The notes beneath the pieces were generated by a model. That model was not told the origin of the DNA. It saw only the letters and a program-made list of their open reading frames with translations, and made no database searches. The translations under genes were made by a program, and so were the position numbers. DNA of 35,862 nucleotides from NCBI GenBank assembly GCA_963677915.2, contig CAXXGE010000044.1:1-35862 (forward strand), in the 5' to 3' direction. Position 1 is the stretch's first letter, and each line of letters opens with the position of its first letter. This document shows, in pieces, positions 1-8,870 of the stretch. Source of the stretch: G963677915 sp963677915. GTDB lineage: Bacteria; Bacillota; Clostridia; Lachnospirales; Vallitaleaceae.

Positions 1-2110
1 GCTCTTTGATCAGATCCCTCTCATAGCACAGTTGGGGCAGCCCGACACCGACGACGACGACACCGACCAGTTTTTCACCGACCAGATCGATGCCTTCTCC
101 GAAGATGCCTCCAAGAACGGAAAAGGCAACCAGCGATTTTTTTCGCTCAGTATGGAACTGGCTCAGAAACGCTTCTTTCATAGATTCAGTCAGCCCCCTT
201 TCCTGGACAAGTACATCCAACTCATCATGATTGGCCATCGGCAGGTATGCTTCGAGGACAAGTTCCAGATATTTGTACGAAGGAAAGTAGACGATGTAGT
301 TGCCTTTTTTCGTAGTCGTAAAGGCTTGGATTCTCTCTGCGATTGCCATCGCCGACTGTTCCCTGTCGCTGTAATACGTGGATACGGTCGGGTCGATAAG
401 CAATTTCATGTTCTCCTGCCTAAACGGCGACTTCAATGCCATCCCATAATTGGAAGCATTTCCGCCAAGCAGCTGGAGATAGTATGCCATCGGAATCAAG
501 GTGGCGGAGAAGAATACAACACCCTTCATACTGCTTACGCAGCCAGCCAAATTGTCACTTGGATCCAGGCAGAACAGGGTTATCTTCAAATTCCGTCCGT
601 CACTCTCATAGCTTGTCACATACTTGTCCGAGTAGAATTCCGCCTTCTTGACAAAGTCGTTGCATAGGAAATAGAATTCCAGCAGTTTTTCCCAGGATGG
701 CCATTCCTTCAGCTTCGGCGCCAGTTTCTCAATCCGGTGCATCATGTTTCTGACGGATTCCTCAAGCAGATATGGCATCTCCTCCTCTTCAAACCGCTTC
801 TGGTCACAGCCCTCGCACATTTTTCTGAAACCGAGCATCTGACTGTTGATGCGGCCGAGCTGATTGTACAAGGATGTATCAACCTCCCTGACCTGCTTCC
901 TTATGTCAAGCACTTCGCTTTTGTTCAACGATGCCGAGTACATGTCCCTGCCCCGGTCCACCAGATTGTGGGCTTCGTCCACGAGGATGGTATACTTGCC
1001 GCTGCCGTCGACAAAGAAACGCCTCAGTTTGGCTGTCGGGTCAAACACGTAGTTGTAGTCGCAGATGACCACGTCGCTGAAAAGCGCCATGTCGAGGGAA
1101 AGCTCGTAAGGACACACCTGATGTGCTGCTGCGGTCTTCTCAATGCAAGTCCTGCTGAAATAGTCTGTCGACAGGTACAGGCTTTCAACAGCAGCGTTCA
1201 CCCTGTCGTAATGACCGTTTGCATAGGGACAGTCCTCCGGGTTGCAATTGGTTTCACTATTGAGGCATGTTTTGTCCTTGGCAGTCAGGACAACCCTTTT
1301 GATCCTTGCCCCTTTGGACTCGAGTACACTCAGCGTCTCGGCCGCCACTTCCTTACCGATGGTCTTCGCGGTAAGATAGAATACTTTTTCGGAAAGGCCC
1401 CTGCCATAGCCTTTCAGTGCAGGGTAAAGGGCCGCCACTGTTTTGCCGATGCCCGTCGGCGCCCTGGCGAACAGCTTCTGGCCGTCCTCCACCGTCTTGT
1501 ACACTGCAGCCATGAAGGCCTTCTGGCCCTTCCTGTAACTATCAAAGGGAAATGCCATACTTTCCAGGGTCGCTGCCGTTTTATCATGGAATGCCTCAAG
1601 CGTAGTTGCCCAGCCGACGTATCTGTTCAGCAGATCCATATAGAAGGATTCAAGCTCATCCATAGCCGCTTCTTCATGGAAATGTTTCACCTCATTATGT
1701 TCAAGTTCAATATACGTCATTCTCACGGTCACGTTTCGAAGGCCATTTTGCTTCCCGTAGATATAGGCATACATTTTGGCCTGTGCCCAGTGGACCTCGT
1801 TGTCCCCTCTGACATGCTCAAGGGGAATGCCGACCGTCTTGATCTCATCAATGACAATGCCATGATCATCCTCAAAAAAGCCGTCCATCCGGCCATGGAT
1901 CTTGAAAAGCATATTGGCGATAACCGTTTCCATCTCCACACTGACTTCACTGTGATACCCTTCGCCTTGGCTTTTCTGAAAGCGTTGATGGGCTCTTGTG
2001 CCGTCGACAGCTCTGGCACCGCCGATGGAGGCTGTCCGGATATCGCCGCTTCGCAATACATATTCAACCAGTTCCCTTACCGCTATTCTGATTTCATGTA
2101 GAACCGCCAC
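1..2110 (-). CDS. DinG/Rad3-family Fe-S DNA helicase with N-terminal PD-(D/E)XK nuclease domain (3' end outside window)
   Basis: About 703 codons are open on the minus strand and the frame leaves the window without a stop. Residues about 50-130 look like a Cas4/RecB-type nuclease (Asp76, then Glu89-x-Lys91 in VIDEIKT, followed by a HWAQAKMYAY helix). The helicase core follows: Walker A APTGIGKT (about 217-224), an iron-sulfur type cysteine set (Cys282, 289, 294, 322, 333), the DEAH box (378-381), a later FFSATL motif, and near the edge GGIFGEGIDLVGEKLVG, the XPD-like arginine-finger region. The family unwinds DNA 5' to 3', probably in repair; the nuclease may process the unwound strand (inference). 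The start chosen is GTG 2110, with GGGAGG eight bases upstream; an in-frame TGA lies a short way before it. It follows the ftsH terminator, so it is probably a separate unit, although no clear promoter was found. Family assignment is firm, cellular role is not. Confidence 0.88.
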   Translation of the reverse strand, partial: MAVLHEIRIAVRELVEYVLRSGDIRTASIGGARAVDGTRAHQRFQKSQGEGYHSEVSVEMETVIANMLFKIHGRMDGFFEDDHGIVIDEIKTVGIPLEHVRGDNEVHWAQAKMYAYIYGKQNGLRNVTVRMTYIELEHNEVKHFHEEAAMDELESFYMDLLNRYVGWATTLEAFHDKTAATLESMAFPFDSYRKGQKAFMAAVYKTVEDGQKLFARAPTGIGKTVAALYPALKGYGRGLSEKVFYLTAKTIGKEVAAETLSVLESKGARIKRVVLTAKDKTCLNSETNCNPEDCPYANGHYDRVNAAVESLYLSTDYFSRTCIEKTAAAHQVCPYELSLDMALFSDVVICDYNYVFDPTAKLRRFFVDGSGKYTILVDEAHNLVDRGRDMYSASLNKSEVLDIRKQVREVDTSLYNQLGRINSQMLGFRKMCEGCDQKRFEEEEMPYLLEESVRNMMHRIEKLAPKLKEWPSWEKLLEFYFLCNDFVKKAEFYSDKYVTSYESDGRNLKITLFCLDPSDNLAGCVSSMKGVVFFSATLIPMAYYLQLLGGNASNYGMALKSPFRQENMKLLIDPTVSTYYSDREQSAMAIAERIQAFTTTKKGNYIVYFPSYKYLELVLEAYLPMANHDELDVLVQERGLTESMKEAFLSQFHTERKKSLVAFSVLGGIFGEGIDLVGEKLVGVVVVGVGLPQLCYERDLIKE

Positions 2111-2149
2111 CGCCGTCACCTCCCAAAGCGCAGCACATTTTCATCGAAT

Positions 2150-2173
2150 ATTAAAGCCCCGCATCAGCGGGGC
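2150..2173 (-). terminator. Rho-independent terminator after ftsH
   Basis: On the minus strand a perfect 7-bp GC stem (GCCCCGC, loop TGAT, GCGGGGC) is followed by TTTAAT. It lies 24 bases after the ftsH stop and before the helicase start, so it probably ends the mfd-ftsH transcription unit. Confidence 0.85.
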
Positions 2174-2196
2174 CTGGTATAGCATTCTCTTCTTGA

Positions 2197-4050
2197 TTAT
2201 ACTGTTCCTATTGCCGGTTTGCCAGGTATCGGAGGTTCTGTCTCCTCAAACAGCTGGGCGAATTCCTCACCGGTAATCTTTTCTTTTTCAATCAGCAGTG
2301 CTGCCGTCTTATGCAGTACTTCCATATGTTTCTGCAGAAGGTTCTTGGCATCCTCGAATGCCGTATCGACGATGCGCTTGATTTCGCTGTCGATCATGCC
2401 GGCGATGTTCTCGCCATAGTTGCGAGTATGGCCCCAGTCACGTCCGATAAACACTTCATCGCTGTCGGAGCCGAACTGTATGGGTCCGATGACCTCCGAC
2501 ATACCGTAACGGACAACCATGTTCCTTGCAATGCCGGTGGCACGCTCGATATCATTGGAAGCGCCCGTAGTAATATCGTCAAGCACCAGCCTCTCGGCTG
2601 CACGGCCGCCAAGCAGGGAGATGATTTCCTGGTCCATCTTCTTCTTCGTCATGTACATAGGGTCCTTGCCCGGCAATGGCATGGTGTAGCCACCCGCCAT
2701 ACCTGTCGGAATGATGGATATGCTGTGCACCGGATCAAGTTCCTCAAGCACTTGGAAAATGATAGCATGTCCAGCCTCGTGATAGGCTGTAATGCGTTTT
2801 TCCTTCTGGGTAATGACCCGGCTTTTCTTTTCAGTACCGATACCCACCTTGACAAACGCCTTGCGAAGGTGATCCTGTTCAATGACTTTCTTGTCATCCC
2901 TTGCAGCGTAAATTGCCGCTTCGTTCAGCAGGTTTTCAAGGTCTGCACCTGTGAATCCAGCCGTTGTCTGTGCAACCTCCTGGAGGCTGACCGTATCTGC
3001 CAAAGGTTTCCCTTTGGAATGGACTTTAAGAATCTCTTCCCTTCCTTTTACGTCAGGTCGGCCTACATAGACTTTCCTGTCGAAGCGTCCCGGTCTTAGC
3101 AGTGCAGGGTCCAGTATATCGACGCGGTTTGTCGCAGCTACAACGATAATGCCTTCGTTGTTGCCAAATCCGTCCATTTCAACCAGAAGCTGGTTGAGTG
3201 TCTGCTCTCTTTCATCATGGCCGCCGCCAAGTCCGGCGCCACGTTTGCGGCCGACTGCGTCGATCTCGTCGATGAAGACGATGCAAGGTGAATTCTTCTT
3301 GGCGTTCTCGAAAAGGTCTCTCACCCTCGAGGCACCGACACCGACAAACATCTCGACGAAATCGGAACCCGATATGCTGAAGAACGGCACGCCTGCTTCG
3401 CCGGCTACGGCCTTGGCAAGCAATGTCTTACCTGTTCCCGGAGGTCCGACAAGGATAACGCCTTTAGGGATACGGGCACCAAGCTCCACAAACTTCTTGG
3501 GGCTCTTCAGGAACTGGACGACTTCTTCCAGCTCCTCCTTTTCCTCCTGCAGGCCGGCCACATTGCCGAAGTTGATGGTCTTGTTCTCATCCATAACCAT
3601 CTTGGCTCTGCTCTTGCCGAAGGACATGACACGGTTGCCGCCGCCGCCGCCCTGTGCCTGGTTCATGATGAAGAACAGCAGGAACACGACAGCAATCAAT
3701 ATGACAATCGAAGGCAGCAGCTGAACAAGCCAGCTTGCCCGTTTGACATCCTTGAAGTAGATGTTGATATTGTCGTCTTTGTAGTTTTCATAGAACTGTC
3801 CCACATCGGGAACAAAGAAGCTGACAGTGGTCGCATCCTTGAAGTATACTTTGACCACGCCGGTTGGTATTTCTTGGTTTTGATCGACTTCAATGCGCTC
3901 GACAGAATCGTTCGTTATCGCAGAATCAAGCTCACTCATGCCGAACGTCTGTTCCATTGTACCAGGGTCACTCTGAGTGAAAATCAAAGCGAACATCAGA
4001 ACCAGGATCAGCAGCGCATAGAAGCTGAAGCTTTTCAGGTTGTTTTTCAC
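2197..4050 (-). CDS. ftsH: ATP-dependent zinc metalloprotease FtsH
   Basis: This 617-residue protein has the full FtsH layout. Two membrane segments (about 8-25 and 107-129) flank an external domain, and a glycine-rich linker follows. The AAA+ ATPase has Walker A GPPGTGKT (202-209), Walker B IVFIDE (257-262) and the second region of homology near 308-326. The M41 protease has zinc motif HEAGH (424-428). FtsH is a membrane hexamer that degrades misfolded membrane proteins and short-lived regulators. The start is GTG at 4050, preceded by AGGAGG with good spacing. It begins 17 bases after the hpt stop, the hpt-ftsH arrangement typical of Bacillota, and is probably co-transcribed with it. Length and motifs are normal; nothing is missing. 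Confidence 0.98.
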   Translation of the reverse strand: MKNNLKSFSFYALLILVLMFALIFTQSDPGTMEQTFGMSELDSAITNDSVERIEVDQNQEIPTGVVKVYFKDATTVSFFVPDVGQFYENYKDDNINIYFKDVKRASWLVQLLPSIVILIAVVFLLFFIMNQAQGGGGGNRVMSFGKSRAKMVMDENKTINFGNVAGLQEEKEELEEVVQFLKSPKKFVELGARIPKGVILVGPPGTGKTLLAKAVAGEAGVPFFSISGSDFVEMFVGVGASRVRDLFENAKKNSPCIVFIDEIDAVGRKRGAGLGGGHDEREQTLNQLLVEMDGFGNNEGIIVVAATNRVDILDPALLRPGRFDRKVYVGRPDVKGREEILKVHSKGKPLADTVSLQEVAQTTAGFTGADLENLLNEAAIYAARDDKKVIEQDHLRKAFVKVGIGTEKKSRVITQKEKRITAYHEAGHAIIFQVLEELDPVHSISIIPTGMAGGYTMPLPGKDPMYMTKKKMDQEIISLLGGRAAERLVLDDITTGASNDIERATGIARNMVVRYGMSEVIGPIQFGSDSDEVFIGRDWGHTRNYGENIAGMIDSEIKRIVDTAFEDAKNLLQKHMEVLHKTAALLIEKEKITGEEFAQLFEETEPPIPGKPAIGTV

Positions 4051-4067
4051 GGTATTCCTCCTATATG

Positions 4068-4595
4068 TTAATCTATTTCTGTCATTTCTCCCACAAATGG
4101 AAGATTTCTATATTTTTGCTGATAGTCAAGGCCGTAGCCGATGACAAAATTGTCAGGAATCGTAAAGCCGATATAGGCTATGTCCACGCTGTCGACGCGC
4201 CTGTCAGGCTTATCAAGCAGTGCGCATATCTTAAGACTGTTCGGTTTTCTGTCGAGCAGAATCTGTTTGAGATAGCTCAGCGTTCTTCCCGAATCGACAA
4301 TGTCCTCAACAATCAGGACATCCTTGCCAGTGATGTTCTCATCCAGGTCCTTGATAATTTTAACGACACCCGAACTTTTAGTATCGTCGCCATAACTGGA
4401 GACCGCCATAAAATCCATGGTGACTGGCAAATCGATTTTTTTTGACAGGTCAGACATGAACATAACGCTTCCCTTCAAGATGCATATCAAATGGACGGTT
4501 TTCCCTATATAGTCCAATGTTATTTGCCGGCCCAGTTCAGCAACCTTATCCATGACTCTTTCTTCAGAAATAAGTACTTTAACTTTTCCCGACAC
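4068..4595 (-). CDS. hpt: Hypoxanthine phosphoribosyltransferase
   Basis: This purine-salvage enzyme joins hypoxanthine or guanine to PRPP, giving IMP or GMP in the cytoplasm. The 175-residue product carries the PRPP-binding loop VLIVEDIVDSGRT (93-105), the LKGS loop near residue 40, and the DKPDRR region typical of HPRT. A longer in-frame reading reaches 4664, but GTG at 4595 is preferred: AGGAGG stands seven bases before it and the protein then has the family's usual length. This start overlaps the end of tilS by 17 bases, the tilS-hpt coupling seen in many Bacillota, and suggests translational coupling. Confidence 0.95.
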   Translation of the reverse strand: MSGKVKVLISEERVMDKVAELGRQITLDYIGKTVHLICILKGSVMFMSDLSKKIDLPVTMDFMAVSSYGDDTKSSGVVKIIKDLDENITGKDVLIVEDIVDSGRTLSYLKQILLDRKPNSLKICALLDKPDRRVDSVDIAYIGFTIPDNFVIGYGLDYQQKYRNLPFVGEMTEID

Positions 4596-6012
4596 GATGT
4601 TCCTCCTTGCTGACAACCACTTCCAATACCCTTGCGGTTGTTCCGGTGATTTTATATTTATCACTCATTCTATACCCAACAATCCAGAGCACTTCCTCGT
4701 CATCCGCGATTATCGGTACCAAGTCTCTGGACTGTCTTGGTACTTTTTCATCGATAAAAATATCTTTTACTTTCTTTTTGTCCATCGATGGATTGATACG
4801 CAGAAAATCGCCGTCTCTTCTGGCTCTGACCGTTAAATTACCTACTATTCTATCATAATCGAACCATTTCGTATACTTGTTTTTGGGAATCTCTTTCAAT
4901 TGCTCGGCGTCAAAAATCCGGTATGTCAGGGTCGTTGATCCGTCCAGGCTAATCTGTCTTTCTTCGTATATGCCCGAGTCTGCATCACGGATAAACAGAT
5001 CCTGTTCAGGAAAGCCCTTTGCGCTTTCCGAGTCATGTGCCAAACGCATCTCAAGCCTGTCGTAAACACGCTCTATCACAATGCCTCCCGGCAGATGCAC
5101 CTGCTTACCGGTTTCCTTGGCAAGCATGCCCACGGCAGTATCCACATGGACTTTGGAGATGTCTCTAAGCGATCCTGTCAAGCCTTCGATAGCGAGCCTC
5201 ATAGCTCTTGCGCAGACGACCCTGTCTTCAGCCAACAGCCTACCGGTATCCAGAATCCACGTATCGTCAGCCCTGTCAACCGATGCTGTATCCAGAAGTC
5301 CGCTGGCTAGGCCGTCAAGATAGCTTTCTTCCTCCCGCATCAGGCTTGCCATGCCCGACAGCCTTGACTTCAGCTGGGGATTGAACTCCCTTTCCATCAG
5401 GGGGATGAGGATATTTCTGATTCTGTTCCTTGAAAAGCTGTTGTCTTTGTTGCTTGAATCGAAGCGGAAAGGAATGCCGTTGTCTTCGCAGTACCTGATG
5501 ATAGCGTCTTTTGACACTTCCAGAAACGGTCTGCATATGTTGCCGTTCACGGGATGCATGCCACCCAATCCTTTGAGGGATGTGCCCCTCATCATGTTGT
5601 GCAGGATGGTCTCCGCCTGGTCGTCCCTATGGTGGGCCAGCGCGACTTTTCCTGGCGTATTTCTTTCTGCCGCATTCTTCAGATGCAGTCTTCTCAGATT
5701 GCGTCCTGCTTCTTCGATGCCGATGTGGTTGGCTTTGGCATAGGATGTCACATCCTCAGAAACGACGGTCAGGCAAATACCCCGCTGCCCGCAGAACATC
5801 CGGACCATCGCTTCATCCCCATCCGATTCTTCTCCCCTTAGATTGTGATTCATGTGAAAGGCTATGAGTCTGAAGCCTCTTGAAGGGGCAAGTCTGTGCA
5901 GCACATCCAATAGGGCCATGGAATCCGCGCCTCCGGAGATACCTGCCACCACAGTGTCCCCCGAATTGAACATGCGGTGTCCTTCTGTATATTTGTCGAT
6001 CATTTGCAGCAT
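4579..6012 (-). CDS. tilS: tRNA(Ile)-lysidine synthase TilS
   Basis: TilS attaches lysine to C34 of the CAU-anticodon tRNA-Ile, changing it from Met to Ile specificity; it is usually essential. The 477-residue protein has the N-type ATP-pyrophosphatase P-loop SGGADS (26-31), then HMNHNLRG and LAHHRDDQAET, all typical of TilS. The C-terminal part fits the TilS substrate-binding and C-terminal domains, including FDYDRI and the RINPSMDKKKVKDIFIDEKVP stretch. ATG 6012 is chosen because CAGGTGA lies just upstream; ATG 6003 is a possible alternative. It starts 14 bases after divIC and overlaps hpt. Confidence 0.95.
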   Translation of the reverse strand: MLQMIDKYTEGHRMFNSGDTVVAGISGGADSMALLDVLHRLAPSRGFRLIAFHMNHNLRGEESDGDEAMVRMFCGQRGICLTVVSEDVTSYAKANHIGIEEAGRNLRRLHLKNAAERNTPGKVALAHHRDDQAETILHNMMRGTSLKGLGGMHPVNGNICRPFLEVSKDAIIRYCEDNGIPFRFDSSNKDNSFSRNRIRNILIPLMEREFNPQLKSRLSGMASLMREEESYLDGLASGLLDTASVDRADDTWILDTGRLLAEDRVVCARAMRLAIEGLTGSLRDISKVHVDTAVGMLAKETGKQVHLPGGIVIERVYDRLEMRLAHDSESAKGFPEQDLFIRDADSGIYEERQISLDGSTTLTYRIFDAEQLKEIPKNKYTKWFDYDRIVGNLTVRARRDGDFLRINPSMDKKKVKDIFIDEKVPRQSRDLVPIIADDEEVLWIVGYRMSDKYKITGTTARVLEVVVSKEEHRVGKS

Positions 6013-6026
6013 GTTGTCACCTGCTT

Positions 6027-6320
6027 CTATTCCAGCTCTTCCTCGAATATGATTTCATCTTCGTACAGAAGATTCAGTTTCTCTCTTGCAGTATCCTCGA
6101 TAAACTGCTTGGAATTCACGTAATTCTGTTCTTCCAGCAGATCAAGCTGCCTTGCCTGTTCCGCTTCGATCTGTTTTTCAAGGCTTTTCACCTGGCGTTC
6201 AAGATCCTGGTTCTTGTAGAATGAATTGGTTATCTGGGCAATGAATATGCCAAAAAACAGGATGACAACCAGAATGATGAAATACATGGCTCGCTTATTG
6301 TAATTGACGTTCTTTCTCAT
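6027..6320 (-). CDS. divIC: Septum formation initiator, DivIC/FtsB-like
   Basis: This is a 97-residue bitopic protein with a short basic N-terminus (MRKNVNYNKR), one membrane segment at about 12-31, a coiled-coil stretch at about 36-65 (heptads of Leu/Glu/Lys/Gln), and an acidic C-terminus. The layout and the REKLNLLYEDE end match the FtsB/DivIC family, which joins FtsL in the divisome and helps activate septal peptidoglycan synthesis. Position supports the call: divIC lies in this place between the RqcP gene and tilS in Bacillota. DivIC and FtsL are hard to tell apart by sequence alone, so the symbol depends partly on context. Confidence 0.85.
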   Translation of the reverse strand: MRKNVNYNKRAMYFIILVVILFFGIFIAQITNSFYKNQDLERQVKSLEKQIEAEQARQLDLLEEQNYVNSKQFIEDTAREKLNLLYEDEIIFEEELE

Positions 6321-6335
6321 GCCATCCTCCCATTG

Positions 6336-6575
6336 CTAAAGGTATTCGTACATATCCTTTGCCGCTTCTTTCTTCGTTGAATCCACAATCGATGTCACTT
6401 TGACCTTGACCGATTTATTGCCGAAAGAGATCTCGATCACATCCCCCTCGCTGACTTTTGTGCTGGCTTTGGCCACATTCCCGTTGATTGTGACACGGCC
6501 GGCATCGCAAGCTTCGTTCGCTACCGTCCTGCGCTTGATCAGGCGGGATACTTTCAAATATTTGTCCAGTCTCAT
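6336..6575 (-). CDS. rqcP: S4-domain RNA-binding protein RqcP (YabO/Hsp15-like)
   Basis: The product is 79 residues, almost wholly an S4 RNA-binding fold: MRLDKYLKVSRLIKRRT, then NEACDAGRVTINGNVAK and VSEGDVIEI. RqcP works with RqcH on stalled 50S subunits, helping add C-terminal alanine tails during ribosome quality control. An earlier in-frame ATG exists at 6605, but ATG 6575 has GGAGG seven bases upstream and matches the family's N-terminus. It stands between hup and divIC. In spore formers yabP and yabQ usually follow this gene; here divIC follows after 15 bases. Confidence 0.92.
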   Translation of the reverse strand: MRLDKYLKVSRLIKRRTVANEACDAGRVTINGNVAKASTKVSEGDVIEISFGNKSVKVKVTSIVDSTKKEAAKDMYEYL

Positions 6576-6636
6576 GTATATACCTCCATCGTTGTCCTTG
6601 TACAAATTATAACATAACTGAAGATGTGAAAATAAT

Positions 6637-6675
6637 CAAAAAAAGCGAAAATCCACACAGTGTGCAGATTTTCGC
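6637..6675 (-). terminator. Rho-independent terminator after hup
   Basis: On the minus strand GCGAAAATC pairs with GATTTTCGC (9 bp) around an inner loop that is itself near-palindromic (CACACTGTGTG), followed by seven or eight T. It lies 16 bases after the hup stop. It should end or attenuate the upstream unit, so rqcP and later genes may need read-through or a promoter near 6600-6640. Confidence 0.85.
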
Positions 6676-6691
6676 ATCCATCGTACGAAGA

Positions 6692-6967
6692 TTACTTGTT
6701 AACGATGTCTTTCAGAGCTTTACCAGCTTTGAATCTTGGTGCTTTTGAAGCAGCAATTTTCATCGTTTCACCAGTTTGTGGGTTTCTTCCCTCTCTTGCA
6801 CTTCTTTCAGCAACATCGAAAGTTCCAAATCCAACAAGTTGGATTTTCCCACCATTTGCCAACTCTTCAGCGATAACATCTGTTACAGCTTTAAGTGCTT
6901 TCTCCGCTTCATTTTTCTTAAGTCCTGATTTTGCCGCGATAGCAGCCACCAAATCTGATTTGTTCAT
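6692..6967 (-). CDS. hup: DNA-binding protein HU
   Basis: The 91-residue product is a typical HU: MNKSDLVAAIAAKSGL dimerisation helices, the GFGTFDV strand, and the DNA-binding arm with RNPQTGE (about 61-67) and PRFKAGKALKD. HU homodimers bend and compact DNA without sequence preference. The ATG is preceded by GAGGAGG seven bases away. It lies 27 bases after mazG and is closed by its own strong terminator, which fits high, partly independent expression. The mazG-hup-rqcP order is common in Clostridia. Confidence 0.97.
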   Translation of the reverse strand: MNKSDLVAAIAAKSGLKKNEAEKALKAVTDVIAEELANGGKIQLVGFGTFDVAERSAREGRNPQTGETMKIAASKAPRFKAGKALKDIVNK

Positions 6968-6994
6968 TGTAACGCCTCCTCAAATTATGTATTA

Positions 6995-7792
6995 TTAATT
7001 TCTTTTTACTTCATCCCACAAGGCGTCCATCTCAGACAAGTTCATGTCAGAAAGCTCCAAACCCCTTGATTTTGCTAGGGTTTCGACACCCTCAAATCTA
7101 TTTATAAACTTTTCTATAGTGTTTGTCAAGGAATTTTCCGGATTTACCTCCAAAAAGCGGGAAACATTAACAATCGAGAATAATAGGTCTCCGAACTCTT
7201 CCTCAATCCTTGGTTTATCCATATTCTGTAGGGCTTTGTGAAGCTCCATGGTTTCCTCTTCCACTTTTTTGAAGGCTTCCGACCAGTCCGGGAAATCGAA
7301 GCCGATCCTTGCGGCTTTTTTCTGGACCTTGCCGGCCCGCACAAGTGCCGGCAGCGCCTTCGGAACGCTCTTAAGCTCATCGCTGACCGTTTTATGGTCT
7401 TTTTCAGCCCTTTTTATGGCATCCCAGTTGACGGTCACCTCCTCGGCATCCTTGACGTCTGTGGTTGAGAAAACATGGGGATGCCTCCTGATGAGTTTCT
7501 TCACAATCGTATCTGTCACTTCATTCATCGTGAACCTGGCTTCATCGCCGGCTATCTGCGCATGGAAAACAACCTGCAGCAGGAGATCACCCAGTTCTTC
7601 TATCAGGTTCTCGTCATCTTCCATATTGATGGCTTCGACGACTTCGTATGCTTCCTCCAGTGTTGTCACCTTAAGGCTCTTGTGGTCCTGCTCCCTGTCC
7701 CACGGGCATCCTTCTTCACTCCTCAGATGGGACATGACCTCCACGAGGTCGTCATAGGTATAGTAAGATCCACTCTTTTCTATCTTGTACAT
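6995..7792 (-). CDS. mazG: Nucleoside triphosphate pyrophosphohydrolase MazG
   Basis: MazG hydrolyses NTPs and dNTPs to monophosphates and pyrophosphate, cleaning aberrant nucleotides. The 265-residue protein has two tandem MazG all-alpha domains. The first carries CPWDREQDHKSL and EELGDLLLQVVFHAQ, and the second EEETMELHKAL and EEFGDLLFSIVNVSRF, with the EExxE-type Mg2+ residues present in both. The in-frame reading extends to 7840 inside the upstream lipoprotein gene; ATG 7792 is preferred because it follows that gene's stop by 14 bases and an AAAGG precedes it. In B. subtilis the mazG homologue lacks part of this layout and carries an extra N-terminal methylase domain, which is absent here. 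Confidence 0.94.
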   Translation of the reverse strand: MYKIEKSGSYYTYDDLVEVMSHLRSEEGCPWDREQDHKSLKVTTLEEAYEVVEAINMEDDENLIEELGDLLLQVVFHAQIAGDEARFTMNEVTDTIVKKLIRRHPHVFSTTDVKDAEEVTVNWDAIKRAEKDHKTVSDELKSVPKALPALVRAGKVQKKAARIGFDFPDWSEAFKKVEEETMELHKALQNMDKPRIEEEFGDLLFSIVNVSRFLEVNPENSLTNTIEKFINRFEGVETLAKSRGLELSDMNLSEMDALWDEVKRN

Positions 7793-7806
7793 ATTCCGCA
7801 ACCTTT

Positions 7807-8859
7807 CTACTTCAAGTCCTCGTAGCTTATCGGATCCCATGCTTCCCGGTTGATGCGTATGGCCGTCTCACTTCTCCACTGTTCATAAAAGGCATTGAAC
7901 GCCTCCGTTTTCAACCGTTCCACCGCGTTATCCCGAAGCTCGAGTTCCCATTGTTCAAATTCGGCAATATAGGCTTGCACTTCCGATTCAGTCGGCGTGA
8001 CTTTTTCAAGCAGCTGGATAATGTAATACCCTTTTTCACCGGTGATGATATCTGTGTATCCACCAGTTCTAAGGGACTTGATGGCATCGGCCTGATTCTC
8101 GGTCATAAGCCCCAGAGATACCGTGTAGACGCCCTTCGTTTCCTCCAGCCTCTCATCTTCTGAATAGGCCATGATGACATCATCCATCGAAACGCCTTCA
8201 TCCAGCTTCTTCTTTGCTTCCGTAATCTTGTCAAAGGCTTCTTGTTCATGGGTTCTGATGATCACCTGTTTTATCGTCAGTCTGGTCAAAAGGCTCTCCG
8301 GCGACTTGGTCTTGTAGTTGACATAATCCGGGTTTTCCTGAAGTATGGCCAGAATATCCTCTTCATTTATTTCCGTGTTGTCAGTCAGCTTTTCCATGAT
8401 CAGACTGCTGACTGCATTGTCTTCGAATACCTGCCTCACCGTTTCTTCGGTGATTGAATAGTCGGCAACAAAACCGGGCTTCAGATTGTTGAAATAATCC
8501 GCCGCCTTGCTTTCTATTTCCTGCAACATTTCGTTGTCCGGTTCAATTCCCAGTTCCTCGCCTTTGGATGCAATCAGTTTGGATTTGATGATATTCTCGA
8601 TCGCTCTTTCCTTGGCGACTTCCTCTGCGGTTTTACCGCCGCTGAAGTCCTCGACATCCCAGATGTCTTCGCCGCCCAGTCTTTCAAATTCGCTGACAGC
8701 CTGAAGGAGGTAGACCATCACTTCATTCAGCCTCATGTCGACATCATCCATCTCGATGACTACAGGGCTTTGGTTCGCTTTTGAGCATCCCGTTGCAAGG
8801 GCTGTCGCAAGCATCAGCAGGACCAGGAGTTGAACTGCTTTTTTTACTTGTTTCATCAT
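7807..8859 (-). CDS. PrsA-like lipoprotein foldase (SurA_N/PpiC type)
   Basis: The 350-residue protein begins with a lipoprotein signal (basic MMKQVKK, hydrophobic core, lipobox ATGC with Cys25). A SurA_N-like helical region follows, then a degenerate parvulin segment at about 190-300 (KQVIIRTHEQEAFDKI, GLMTENQADAIKSL, GYYIIQLLEK), and a helical C-terminus. This is the layout of PrsA, the extracytoplasmic peptidyl-prolyl isomerase and chaperone anchored in the outer leaflet. The parvulin part is less canonical than in the second copy at 13031-14137, so isomerase activity is uncertain. AGGAGG lies seven bases before ATG 8859. It sits between mfd and mazG, where clostridia often carry a prsA-type gene. 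Confidence 0.85.
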   Translation of the reverse strand: MMKQVKKAVQLLVLLMLATALATGCSKANQSPVVIEMDDVDMRLNEVMVYLLQAVSEFERLGGEDIWDVEDFSGGKTAEEVAKERAIENIIKSKLIASKGEELGIEPDNEMLQEIESKAADYFNNLKPGFVADYSITEETVRQVFEDNAVSSLIMEKLTDNTEINEEDILAILQENPDYVNYKTKSPESLLTRLTIKQVIIRTHEQEAFDKITEAKKKLDEGVSMDDVIMAYSEDERLEETKGVYTVSLGLMTENQADAIKSLRTGGYTDIITGEKGYYIIQLLEKVTPTESEVQAYIAEFEQWELELRDNAVERLKTEAFNAFYEQWRSETAIRINREAWDPISYEDLK

Positions 8860-8870
8860 CTTTGCACCTC

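Noticed and set aside
32..2101. Long plus-strand frames opposite the first gene (211 and 454 residues)
   Set aside because: They are shadows of the minus-strand helicase, whose frame carries Walker A, DEAH and Fe-S cysteines; the plus-strand products show no family motifs.
4596..4664. Longer N-terminus of Hpt reading from 4664
   Set aside because: It would lie inside tilS, has no ribosome binding site, and extends beyond the family's usual N-terminus.
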